From Ectocarpus siliculosus (taxonomy: Eukaryota; Sar; Phaeophyceae; Ectocarpales; Ectocarpaceae), in the NCBI GenBank assembly GCA_000310025.1, contig FN649746.1, forward strand, positions 1,881,613 to 1,945,612: 64,000 nt of DNA, read 5' to 3'. Both the position numbers and the translations under genes were made by a program. The first letter of the stretch is position 1. Each line of letters starts with the position of its first letter. Below the pieces are notes generated by a model, which saw only the letters and a program-made list of their open reading frames with translations, made no database searches and was not told the origin of the DNA. This document shows positions 11,400 to 22,700 of this stretch, piece by piece.

Positions 11400-12338
11400 G
11401 TGGCGAGGACAACGATCAGTCGCAGGAGCGTTGCGGCCCGACGAGCTGGGCCGGGCTCGAGGCCGCCGCGGTGAGGGAGATAACAGAGGCGTTTCCCCGG
11501 GGATGGCTTGCCGACGTCCCCCCCCCCGCGGCGGCGGCGGCGGCGGAAGCACCAGTCATCAGAGAGTCCTGGACGCTTCTCCTCGAGGCGTTGGAGTCGA
11601 AGGTCGTGTCCGGCGGGACGGAGGCGGGGGCGGGGGCAGTAGCAGCACCGGTCGAAGAGGGAGGAGACCCTGGAGGTGGTGCCGTCCTGATCGACCCCGG
11701 GAGGTTTCCGCTGCTGCTGGGCCGCCGTTTCCACGAGAGCGTCGTCAGGGGCCTCGCGGCTAACCTGTTGGAGGTGGAGGTGAGGGCGGGGAGTGGAGAC
11801 GCTTGCTTCGCATGCGATGTTTTGAATGCTGTCGGCGGATTGCTTTGTGTGTGGTAATGATTTGGGGCCCTGCGGCTTTTGGGGAGGCGGGTGTTTTCGG
11901 TTGGACTACCTGCTGTGCGTCCGCCACCCTGGTGCGTCACAGACAAGTTCATCTCCCGCATCGGCTTGTGATAGCGAGCGCAGACAAGTTCAAGAGGAAA
12001 TAAAACCGGGATGAGTTGCCCCCGTTTTCCCACCAGACGAGCTTAACCCCCGGTGCACGTTGTCGAGAAGCGGTATGATAGCTCGAGGGTTCTAAGTCCC
12101 CAGCAGCAGTTCTCTTAATCGAGCCAACGAATAAGGAGGAAACTCTCTTGGCGTATATTGTGTTTGGGCCAGCGAGCTCGGTTGTTTGTTTTGAGGTTTT
12201 GCCAAGCTCCACCTCCCCCGCCTCATCTAAGTCGCTCTCATTCGTGGTGTTCCCTCGCTCCCTTTCCCCCCTTCTCCCCGTTTTTCCCTTGCCTGTTGTA
12301 TCTTTGTCTCCTCAGCCCCCTCCTCCCCCCCCCCCCCC

Positions 12339-12407
<69 letters not shown>

Positions 12408-14644
12408 ATCTATCTATCTATCTATATATCCGTCTATCCGTCTGATCTTTGTACCCCGTCTCCCCCCCGCCCTCCCGCCATGCTTTTGTCTATCTTACGG
12501 ATCAGGTCGAATCGCCCGTGGTCGAGTACTGCCAAGCGCTCGTCACCCAAGGTGTTGACGTTCAACGCCAGGCACTCAAGGTTACATGAAATATCTGCAG
12601 CTCTGAGTTTTACCCAGCCATAGAAAGTGAAGCAGCTGGCGCCAAACAGCGGTGTTGTTGTGAGGGTGTTCGGGGTTGTGGTCGACGCGTCTTCTTCGCC
12701 TATCCACGGTCGATATTCGTCGAGATGGGCAATCTCTGCACATCGTTTTGTCGCCTTGCCTGATGGACCCCAAGCTACACAACCCTTAACACCCCAACGA
12801 GTTGGTCTTGGGGCAGGAAGACTCCTGTTCGCCCCAACCGTTGTGTTTTCGTCTACCGGTGTTGTCGCCCGATGCGCTTGGTCCTCCGTGGAGGGTGTGC
12901 GAGTACAAAAGGAAACAACGGGGTGTCAGCAAAAGCAGCTCCGAAATCTGAACCGTTCTGTTCTGGTTTTCCATCCATGTGCCGACGGGGCCTTGTGCGA
13001 AGCATGATGGGAAGTGGCGGATTATTATTGGTAGCTCATGTTGTACCTTTAGGAGTTCTAGTTATTCTTTTTGATCTTGAATTAGCGGTTGACACAAAAC
13101 ACGTCATCCCCGCTACACGCCCTCTTACGTCTACATCTGTCTATGTTTTTCTCCCTCCCTCTCTCTCTCCCCCCGGTGTTTGCCATCGGGGTTGGGTTTT
13201 CGTCGCTTGGCAACGACGTTGTAAAACAAGCCCCCCCGTCGGTGTTTGCCATCGGGATTGGGTTTCCGTCGCTTGGCAACGACGTTGTAAAACAAGCCAA
13301 TTCACGTCGTGAACTCGGCAACCAGGTTGCCGGGGGGTTTTTGCCTCGTATTTTTTTTTTTGGCGATAACCATAATGGTGGTCGAGTAGATCATGTTGTG
13401 CGGGGTGGAGAACCCTCACTCCGCGCAAGGGGGATGATCGCACCACGTTGTGTTAAAATGGTCAAGCATCCTCGAGGCAGTTACACAGTGCTTACAACTG
13501 TCTCTGGAAGTGACAGCACCAGAAAATAAATTAAGTCATACGCAGCTGTCATCCGTACGCAAGGAAGTAAGCACAAGATGCCGAACACCCTTAGCAGGAT
13601 GCAGTTCACCCTTCATGCGACTCGCCGAATACGCCTCACGGCGCTTCGCGCTTGGTGATGTGAAAGCCTGGCCCGGTGAGAACCCGGCGTGCTACGTCCC
13701 GGATTTGTAGGGATGCGAGGTCAATGGTCTAACGACTACGGCATGCACGACTATGAGTACACCCCCCCCCCCCCGCTCTCTCTCCCTCTCTCTTTCTCTC
13801 TCTCCCCTAGCGTTTGTCGTGTGCCTTGTTTAAAGCATCGCCCTTCCACTCCCTATTTGGTTCTCTGTCGACCTCTCGACATGCCCATCTCCTTACCTGG
13901 CCGGGTACACAACCTTTTACCACCCCGACCTGTTCCTTTCTCATGCACCTACAACGCCTGCAGGTCCTCGAGCCCGCGCTCAACGGCATGGAGGACGAAA
14001 ACGACTTCCCAGATTCTGATGAAATCAGCAGCAGCAGCAGTAGCAACGGGGTGGAGAGCGACACCGAGAGCGAAAGGGATGGCAGCGTCGACAGCAGTGG
14101 CGGGAGGGCCTCGGACACGTCGAGAAGTAGCATCGTGAACAACGCGAAGAACATCTCCGGGAACCGTTCCGGGAACTGTCCCGAGAACCTTCCCGAGAAC
14201 ATTCCCGAGAACATTCCCGAGAACATTCCTGAGGACCTTCCCGAGAACCTCCCCGAGATCCATCACCGTTACGAGAACCGTTCTCGGGAACGCCTGGCGT
14301 GGCGCTGCGTGCAAGCGGCGCGCTCGGCCTCCCGGCTCCTGCCTCGGCTGACGGCTCACGCGCTGCTCCCGGCGTCCGCCCTCCGACTGACCCACTCCTG
14401 CGCCCCCGCCGTCCGCGTGCCCGCCGGAGACCGCCGCAGCTACAACGTCGGCGGCGGCGGCGGCGGCGTTTCTGGTGCTCCGACCGCCGGTGCGGCCGGG
14501 TGGCCCTTGACGGTGACCACTGTCGCCCTGAGGGACCTTGCCGCCGGGGAGGCGTTATCCTGCTCCTGGGTGGACCCGGAAGAGACGTTTTCGGTCCGGA
14601 TGGCCAAGCTCGAGGAGTACGCCCGATTCCCACCGTGCGCTTCC

Positions 14645-14675
<31 letters not shown>

Positions 14676-17600
14676 TCCCGACCGTCGGTGATTGCGCCGC
14701 CTTTTATTGTCTTCTCGAGGGCGGTGTCGGCGTCGGCGCCAAAGGCTGCCGAGGTTCAAAAGAGAACGGGGTCTCCGGGAGACGCGGCGAAGGAAAGCTG
14801 GCATCACTACAATCTATCGGCGGGTGTGGTTGCGGCTGCCCGAAGTGCCTGGTGGAAAGCGGGGGTTTAGATGGCGACGGTAGCGAGGGGATGTCGGGCG
14901 CAGGGGCGGCGGAGCGGCTGCTCAAGGCTGCCCAGCAGGCGGTGGATGAAGACCGGTGAGGTGACGGCGTCTAAATAACCGCCTGAATCGCTGCCTGAGA
15001 GCAAGAGGATGCTTTGATCTCCCTGGTTGGTTTGGCGTTTAGCGGATTGTTTTGGTTCCGGGGAGCTGGAGTGATTGGCCAACCTGTGACGGTGGTTGTC
15101 AGCTATACCTGCTGGTGCGCGGCGGCAACGTGTGGTGTAAACGCCACGGTATGGTTGTCTTCACTCCCACCTCGCCTCCGATGTACAAATGTGTCGCGTG
15201 GTAGAAGGCGGTAGTTTCCGACAAAAAAGTGTTCTGCGACGTATCCTCTTGCCAGGAGCCTTCCTTACCCGGGTAATGTAACCATGCCATCAAGGTCAGA
15301 CCCTTACCTAAGCGCATGACGTCCATGCCGTCCCCCGCTTCTCGTCCACCCCCCACCCCCCACGGACTTCCTTCATCTTCAAGCTTCGACGATGCGTTCG
15401 AAGCGTTATCAAGGGCAGCCAGGGCTGCGCCGGACAACTCGGACATCCTCTACCGAGCCGGTGTTTGCGCCATCAACCAGGGGCGGTGGAGCAGGTGCTA
15501 TTTGAAGCTTACCAGTAGACACTTATTTCCCGTCAGCGGGGCGGGGCAGTGAGATTCGGGTGCCCGTGGGTAGGCTCGTGTGTAGGTGTTTATTTTCTTT
15601 CTTTCTTCTCCAACCTTTGGCACACGCAGGATGTTGCTATTGCCGTCGCAGTTCAGTTCTTTCCCAGGAAAGGGTTAAACTCTGCCGTACATTGGCTCAA
15701 TGCTCGTGGCAAAGGCCCGCGACACGCCTATTAGAACGCGCCATGGACTGGCTGTAGGCTTTACCATGAGTGAGTGGATCGATTGATGGATGGATGGATA
15801 GACTGGCTTTAGCTCCACCATGGGTGAGTGTGTGGATAGCTGAAATAGATACATGCTGCACGACCTCGGCAGCGCCATGCGTGGACATCGTAACCGCGAT
15901 TCGCGGCTTCACCGATGCTCGCCGCGAAGGGCGGTATTCCGATTTTCTGCGCCAGCCTTGCCTGCCCGGGGGCAGTAGTAGCCCGTCAATTAGGTTGCCG
16001 AGGAACCGGTGGCTCTGCGCTCAGCGCCAACGTATGTAGCCGATTTTCCGGAACCGCCGTCGATCCTACCCCCTGCCATGTTAACGAAGCGCTAGCTTCC
16101 CCGTAGGTTGAGAAAAACTCCGGTGGATCTAGTTCACGCAGGCGACGCGTGGTGCACACAAGTACCATGGTATGCTGTCGGGCGTTGTGGAGGTCTGTGG
16201 TGTTGTTTTGATCCTCGCCTCCGCGCTGGACATGGTTCTGGCTGTGCCGGACGTGGACCGGGCAGGATCCCACGCCCCCCCCCCATCCCACCCACCCCTC
16301 CGCAAGGAACGATGGGCCATCGGTGATCAGTCCTGCGGCAACAATGCTCCGTCCTCTCGAGGACGTGTGGGCAGTGGTCTAACAACACAAGGCATGCAAA
16401 ACATGAGTACCCCCCCCCACCCCCCACCCCCCATCTTCCTCACCGCCGCCGCCGCTGCTGCTGCTGCTGCACAGGGCTCTCCGGCTGTGGAGGGACGGTC
16501 TGGCCCTATCCCCTGACCATCCGGAGCTGAAGCGAGAGGCGGAAAAGTACCAGGCACTCGCTTTCTGGCTTGATCCCGGCAAAGGGGATGCCAACCCCGA
16601 CGCAAGAAGCAGTAGCGGTGCCCTCGTAGGCGCGGCGACAGACAGCAGCACCGCCGCCGCCGCCGCGTCGTCCCCTCCGTTTTCATCGCCACCGCCTCCG
16701 CTGACGACAGGCGGCCAGGACGACGGCTTCACGGCCACGGCACTGCTACCCGCCGGAGAAGCTTTCGACAACCTCGACGTGGACTTCATGACCGGCCACG
16801 GGGAGTGGGTGTGCAGCACGCGGCTTCCCCTCCTCTCGGCATCCGAGTGCTCCGCTATCGTCAACGAGGCCGAGGAGAAAGCCTCCGCCGCCGTCGCCGC
16901 GGCAGCCGGCGGCGGCGGCGGCGGCTGCGGCGGCAGCGGCGGCTGGGGGACGTCTAGGCACTACGCCGTCCCGACGACGGACGTGGCGGTGCGCGAGCTC
17001 CCGCGGACCCTTGCGTGGTTCAACCGGGCGATGCGGACGCGGATAGGCCCGACCGTTGCGGTCGCCGCGGCGTTGGGCGGAGGCGTTTTCGAGAGGCCGG
17101 GCCGACGGTCCGGTTCGTTGAAGCGCAGTCCGCCCGTGGCGGAGCCACACGCGCAAGACGAGGATTTCCCCGCTCGCGCGGTTTGCTCCGCTGCTGATAG
17201 CGACGAGGCGGCAGAGTCGGCGGAGGCTCTGCGGGCAAGCGCGTCGGTAGAACCGGAGAACGGGCAAGAGCGGCGGCAGGTGGAGAGCGACGACGACCAG
17301 GAGGGACAGGGGCGAGAGGCAGAAGAGCCTCGCGGGAGACCAGGAGCACCAACGCCTCCTCCTCCAGCGCTGATGTTGCGGAGGCTCAGGGTCCACGACG
17401 CGTTCGTGGTGCGGTACGACGCCGCCGCCCAGCGCTCCCTGCCCCTGCACACGGACCAGGGGGAGCTGTCCCTGACCATCTCCCTCAACGGTACCGGCGA
17501 GTACGAGGGCGGGGGCACGTGGTTCGAGGGTCTCGGCAGTGCCGTCCGGCCCGAGGAGGCCGGTCACGTGGTCGTGTTTCCGGGGGGGAGGACCGTGCAC

Positions 17601-17708
17601 GGGGGGAGGGAGGTGACGAGGGGGGTCAGGTATATCCTAGCCGTGTTCTTGTACGAGCATTGGGAGGAGGAGGAGGAGGAGGAGGAGGAGGAGGAGGAGG
17701 AGGAGTGA
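8727..17708 (+). CDS. SET-MYND (SMYD5/ATXR2-type) / TPR / 2OG-Fe(II) dioxygenase fusion protein
   Basis: Seven exons, all phase-compatible: 8727-9266, 10515-10652, 10991-11779, 12506-12580, 13964-14955, 15384-15494, 16475-17708 (TGA 17706-17708), about 1292 aa. The split SET start reads RRGDVVAVERPLVAAQ; a MYND-type zinc finger follows (CPGC, CSGGC, YCGEDC, HSLLC), then HALAHPELEMPLLLAAALIV, then SET motifs RLTHSCAP and DLAAGEALSCSWVDPEE, and a post-SET CGCGCPKC, as in plant ATXR2 and animal SMYD5. TPR-like helices cross three exons (AAERLLKAAQQAVDEDRF, ILYRAGVCAINQGRWS, ALRLWRDGLALSPDH). The last exon holds a prolyl-hydroxylase-like 2OG domain: iron ligands H-x-D in LPLHTDQGELSL and H in GRTVHGG, and R in TRGVRYILAVFL for 2-oxoglutarate. 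SET family members methylate lysines and 2OG enzymes hydroxylate; joint function is inferred. Start ATG is provisional. A single transcript is the main uncertainty, but phase and helix continuity across 14955/15384/15494/16475 argue for it. Confidence 0.78.
9313..9455 (-). mobile_element. Family A repeat, 5'-truncated (copy A2)
   Basis: Only the last ~130 bp of the family A element, in minus orientation: the conserved 3' block with GCACGACTACGAGAG ends in a C run (seen here as GGGGGGGGGG at 9317-9327). It lies in intron 1 of the SET-TPR-dioxygenase gene. Truncation at the 5' end with an intact 3' end is what target-primed reverse transcription gives. Confidence 0.75.
9816..9868. repeat. CA dinucleotide microsatellite
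   Basis: Nearly pure ACACAC tract in intron 1 of the SET-TPR-dioxygenase gene. Confidence 0.9.
12337..12430. repeat. CTGT/CTAT tetranucleotide microsatellite
   Basis: A long TCTG run changing to TCTA units, 75 bp upstream of the short exon 12506-12580. It may extend the pyrimidine-rich tract of that intron. Confidence 0.9.
13178..13773 (+). mobile_element. Family A SINE-like repeat, near full length (copy A3)
   Basis: Sense-strand copy in intron 4 of the SET-TPR-dioxygenase gene. It starts at a CT/C-rich tract with two tandem ~60-bp blocks (GGCAACGACGTTGTAAAAC in each), runs through the shared body and ends ATGAGTACA followed by 14 C and a CT-rich tract. It is the best reference copy for the family. 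Confidence 0.82.
14170..14250 (+). repeat. 12-bp coding minisatellite (Pro-Glu-Asn-Ile/Leu)
   Basis: Tandem units like GAGAACATTCCC within exon 5 of the SET-TPR-dioxygenase gene, coding repeated PENI/PENL/PEDL. They fall in the Ser/acidic insert that separates two parts of the SET region, so length change here is probably tolerated. Confidence 0.8.
16338..16418 (+). mobile_element. Family A / LINE 3'-end fragment (copy A8)
   Basis: About 80 bp resembling only the 3' terminal block: GCTCCGTCCTCTCGAGGACG, then GGTCTAACAACACAAGGCAT and ATGAGTAC followed by a C-rich tail. The GCTCCGTC-TCGA-GGACG part is closer to the LINE end at 43868-43925 than to family A. The C-rich tail lies just before the acceptor of exon 7 (16475). 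Confidence 0.6.
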
Positions 17709-18007
17709 GGGCGGCGTGGCGAAGGGGCGTGGTCGGGGCTCGATTGGCTGGGTCCATGCCGCAGTAGAAGATATTCACTCTTGCCTCCCAGAAATATATA
17801 TATATATATACAGCTGCTCGCGAAGCGGCAGAAAGGAACGGTGATCGAGCCACGGCACGAGAGACGGTTAACTTGACTGACACGGCCGCCGGAGACAGGA
17901 CAGCATCTATCCTGTTTAGCTCCATTTGTTGTGAGTTTGATCCACGAAACCAAAATGAGCTCTGCATAGCTACACGCGCGTCGACTCACGCACTGGCGTT
18001 CCCGCAG

Positions 18008-18427
18008 CGGGGACCGGTGGTGGCCGTTTTCGGTGGAAACCTCCACAAGGATTACCGCGGGGAAGGAGTTCTTTTCACGGTGCAGAACAATATTGCAAAT
18101 CGAACGGGTGAGTTTCAAGCGCCAACCGCTAAGACTTTAAGCAGCTGACGTTGACGATGAACCGAGTATCGCGTTCCAGGTGTTCGACAAAGGGCCCTTC
18201 AAACCAGTGCCATGGCAATGCCCGGAACCGACAGCCGCAAGTACAACACCACTGCTGCGAGATATCAACGCCGCCGCGTGCATACGTTCGGGGACAACAC
18301 TCCGCCATCGTGTTCAAGTGTTCACATGTTTTGTGTCGCATGGGGCATGGTGTGCGATACCCAGCATCGCATTGTTTGTTGTTTGGTTTCCGTCCTCGTG
18401 GTGCCCTGGGTATTGTCCTCAGTGTGA
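18008..18427 (+). CDS. Possible partial gene, two exons, unknown function
   Basis: Exon 18008-18107 follows a CGTTCCCGCAG acceptor, reads GPVVAVFGGNLHKDYRGEGV and ends at a GTGAGT donor in phase 1. Exon 18180-18427 follows CGTTCCAG, joins in phase, reads MPGTDSRKYNTTAARYQRRR and ends in a hydrophobic C terminus (IVCCLVSVLVVPWVLSSV) before its stop. No first exon was found, and the 300 bp after the fusion gene's stop give none. It could be a gene remnant or an unrecognised small membrane protein. Confidence 0.3.
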
Positions 18428-19793
18428 GCTATATGGTTCGTCGGGAGGGACGCGATAGTGACATGCTTAAGACTACGTTCCGCCTTGATAACTTCTTTTT
18501 CTCACTATAATAGCGAAATTGAGCTGCATTGTGCTTGAGAGTGCACGACAGCGCTACTGTTTGCCGACGCTGGCGCTGCTGATGAAAGCAAGCGCCGCTC
18601 CATATTTTTTTTCGTTTCACTCATATTGGTGTCCCCCTACAAACCCAGCCATGGTCAAGCGGCCGTAATGTACCTGTGGCAAGCATGGCTAGGTGGCTTA
18701 AATCCCTTTGAGAGTTGCCAAATACACCGGTTGCTTTTGGCACCGAAAAACTAATATAAGCTCTATCTAGCACCTGCACAGCACCACACACCTAGCTGCA
18801 CACCAACTTGCACATCCCCGCGCAACGAACGTTTCGAATTTTCCGTCCAAAGAAAAGGCTTACTACCCGAAGAAGGTAAAACAAAAACTTTGTAAGACCG
18901 AGAGACAACGTTACCCGGAAAGGCTCATTGATGTGTATGACGGACCACCAGCAGTCAAGTAGAGAAATCTCCCCAGCCGTGCCACAAACCAAACGGAAAC
19001 ACGCTCCTGCGGTGTTGAGGAAAAACCCCAACTCCATGAGCAGCCGCAAGACACAAAAAATGAAATCGAGAAACTAGCGCCGCGTCGAGACGCCTTGTCA
19101 CGCATCATGCCGCCCAAAGAGGGAAGCACCTCTTTTCATTCCTTACCTTCTTGAGACAGTCTATCCCCATACCTAACCACATCTTCCAACAGCATTGTGT
19201 ACCGAGTCCCATCCGGGCGACTGCACACGGGGGTGCTGGCCAAACTCCGTGGTCTGACCCGCTCAAAAGCCGCGTCAAGTAGATACCGTGCACGAAATAT
19301 GTACAAGTATCATCTTGTAGCAAGCTGCTGCTACGCTGCTGCTGCTGCTGCTGCTGCTGCCGTGTGTGTGTGGGCGGGCAAGTGACTTCCTGCTGCATGT
19401 ACCATACAACATACAACGTTTGTGCCTGTACAGCAGTACACTTTTATCTCGTCTTTCCTCCTGCCAAATGCACGGTACCCCTGCCCGCTCACAGATCAAC
19501 GTCCATCCTCGAGAGCCCATCCATCTCCCTGAGTACAGAGGATGCTATCAACCAACCACGGTTCCACGCTCCCTTTCTTCCCCACTCGTTGCGCACACAC
19601 GCTTCACAGCCGCGCACAATCGAATACCATATATATTTTCCCGAGATACCCCACCCCCATAAAAAAAAAAAACGAGCATGATTCACGCATCCAAAAACAA
19701 CCAAACGCAAAAAAGGCGACCCGCCTTGCGCCGTATATATTATCATTGTGCACATTTGCGACGAGCGCCTGTCTCAACCGAACACTCGGGATT
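18428..19793. other. Intergenic, no supported gene
   Basis: AT-rich, with only short low-complexity frames and a CTG run (19326-19361). It lies 3' of the minus-strand sigma factor gene and probably includes its 3' UTR. Confidence 0.5.
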
Positions 19794-22700
19794 TTACTTG
19801 AGCTCCTCAAAGCTGGGGTAGCCCCCGCCCCTCTGCAAGCCTCGGAGCTTGTAGAACGCCTTCCTTTCCTCGCTGATAACGTTGTTGAAGGGCATCTTCA
19901 ACGCCTGCTTGGGGGGGGGGGGGGGGGGGGGACCAACAGCCGGAAACATGGGCAGGGGCATAGGCGTTACAGCGGCAGTAGATACAGAGAGGGACAGAGA
20001 AGGGGGAGACGTGGAGAGATCCGAGATACAGGCATGGCAACGCCAGGGAAGGAGAGGGGGTGTACTCATGAAAAAGCATGCCGTAGTCGTGAGACCATTG
20101 GCCACTGGGGGCTACAGAAGTAAAAGCCTGCGAGACCGAGAGAGACTCTGACCCAACTCCAATTTCGGCCGACACTACCCAAAAACCCAGACGCCCTGCC
20201 ATAGGCTAAGGTCGATTCGGCCGAGACGGGACCAGATGCGTGCGCTCCGGGCTGTCCCCAATCCCCGCGATATGCCTCTTTCTTCATGTTAACGACAAGA
20301 TACCGTAGGTAGGTGACACAAGATACCACACCCCCAGGACCAGTTTTTCAGAGCTCGATTGATGAGTTTTCGGAAAGATGTCGACGAGACGGCTTCGACG
20401 ACGCCGGTTCGGTGCTGCCACTCTTTCCACTGCGGAGAAATCGAGCTTTGAAATCAGTCCAGGGCGTGGTATCTAACGCCATGTCACCTGCGGTAGGGTG
20501 CTTAGACAGGGCCTCGAAGCGTAGGTTGTGCGTCGTTCAACATGCATCGAAACGTCTAGACGGTGCCAGAAAGGACGGGAAAACACACACACACACACAC
20601 GAAGACACATATGGTCTCGAGACCATCCTATCGTACACCGGACTGCATCCACTGCTGGTCAAGGAAATACATGGAAGTACATGATTATCTCCGAAAGCTA
20701 TCCGTCCTGTTTCGCTTGGACGGACGGGGCTCTACCATGCATTCAAGACAACGTGTCCGGTCGAATCTAGATGCCTTTGTCAGATAACCTGGCACAGACT
20801 ATCTCACCCTGCTTATCTCCTGCCGGTTCTTGCCCTTCTCTCCCCCGAGCCCAACCTTCATGCGCAGGATCTTGCGCTGTATTTTGCTGAGGTCTTGGCA
20901 CAGACACTGCTTTCACGAGACAGACCGCACGCGCGCGACAGGAAAAAGCAGGTCCGATGTAACTTATCAAGCACGGCTGAAGAAGGGGGGGGGGGTGTAC
21001 TCATAGTCGTGCATGCCGTAACCGTTAGACCATCGACCTCGCATCCTTACAAAGCCGGGACGGAGCACCCCGGGTTCTCACCGGACCAGGCTCTCACATC
21101 ACATCACCGAGTGCGAAGGGGGGGGGTTACTCGCGTACTCACAGCCGTGGTCGCTAAAACCGCTAATCTCGCATCCCTACAAAGCCGTGATGGAGCACGC
21201 CGTTATCACCGGACCAGGCTCTCACATCACCAAGCGCGAAGCGCGAAGCGCCGTGAGGTATTCGGCGAGTCGCATGAAGGGTGCGCTGCATCCTGCTAGG
21301 GGTGGTCGAATGTTCTCTTGCCACTTTTAAAGCATGTTGACGATTGCTCATGCATCTCTTCTGAGAAGGAGCATCGCTCTGAGTCCTGGTAGAGGCATCG
21401 CCAACACGGTCAAACACTCTTGAGATGCATAAGAGTGGGTGGGGGTGACTTCAAGACACCGCCAAAACTGCCAAATGCTCGCGAGAGGATGAGGGCGGGT
21501 GGGGGCTACTCCAAGAGGAAAGGGAGCCGGATTTCAGCCGCTGCTAGTTCCAAAGTCTTCAAAGTAACCGGCCACTTCTTCGGAGTAGACCAGAGTCGGA
21601 GCCTACTCCTCAAAACCCAACCTGCTATTACTGGGACCTCACTCGGCCCTATGCCTCCCATACTCCCAACGAGTTTCACCACATCATACCATCGTATTTA
21701 GTGTCTCCGTGTGTGTGTTTTGTTTCTACAAGCCAACAATGCATGTTCAATCATCTACAGGGAGGGGGCGGGCCACGGACGCCGCAACCATTACACTGCC
21801 CAGCACTCACGAGTCCACCTTAATGGTTTGACATCGGCCTCTGTAAGAGTTACCGTAGGTGACATGACACAAGATACCACACCCCGCGGACCGTTTTTCA
21901 ACGCGCCACTACAATGCTCCACAAAGAAGAGGGCGCCAACATCAAATGATACGTTTTCGGAAAGATAGCTCTCCACGAGATGTTTCCGCAATCGGCACCG
22001 TCACCACCAAGCTTTGAAAAAGTCGGTCAAGGGTGTGTGATATCCTTTACGCAAAAAACCTACAGCAGTACACCACGTAGCAGTCGTGTGGCACTCACGC
22101 TTTCCAGGAAATCTCGCTGAATCTCCAACTCGGACGTCGACTCCGTGGACGGATCCGGTGCCTTCACACCCTGAATACCCAGCCCAGCCCAGACAACGAC
22201 GAGCGCGCGCGGAACAAAAACGAAGGTGGCAGCGATGGGGGAGGGGGGGGGAGGGGGCACAGCGGACGGGGGAGGGGGGGGGGGGGNNNNNNNNNNNNNN
22301 NNNNNNNNNNNNNNNNNNNNNNNNNNNNNNNNNNNNNNNNNNNNNNNNNNNNNNNNNNNNNNNNNNNNNNNNNNNNNNNNNNNNNNGACTTCGTTGTTTT
22401 AAGCAGCAGCAGCAGCAGCAGCACTACAAGCAGCACCAGCAGCAGAAACACTACAAGAAACGAAAACGAGACTGTTATCTGTGGACACAGCATTCGACAT
22501 GGTACCTCGCGTTACACGCCAGAAAAAAAAAACCAATCACGGCGAAGTAACACGCACATCTTCTATCGTGGAGCAGTCTGCCGGCACAGGTGTCGAAACC
22601 TCCAGGGGTACGTCGAGGGACTCGTGCTTGCGGTGGAACGACACCCACGTCTCCAGCTCCTCCACGCGCTTCGGGGTCACCACCACCTGATCGGTCGGAT

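Noticed and set aside
10884-11734. Long minus-strand frames opposite exon 3 of the fusion gene
   Set aside because: GC-rich antisense shadows; the plus frame carries the SMYD-like motif and correct splice sites.
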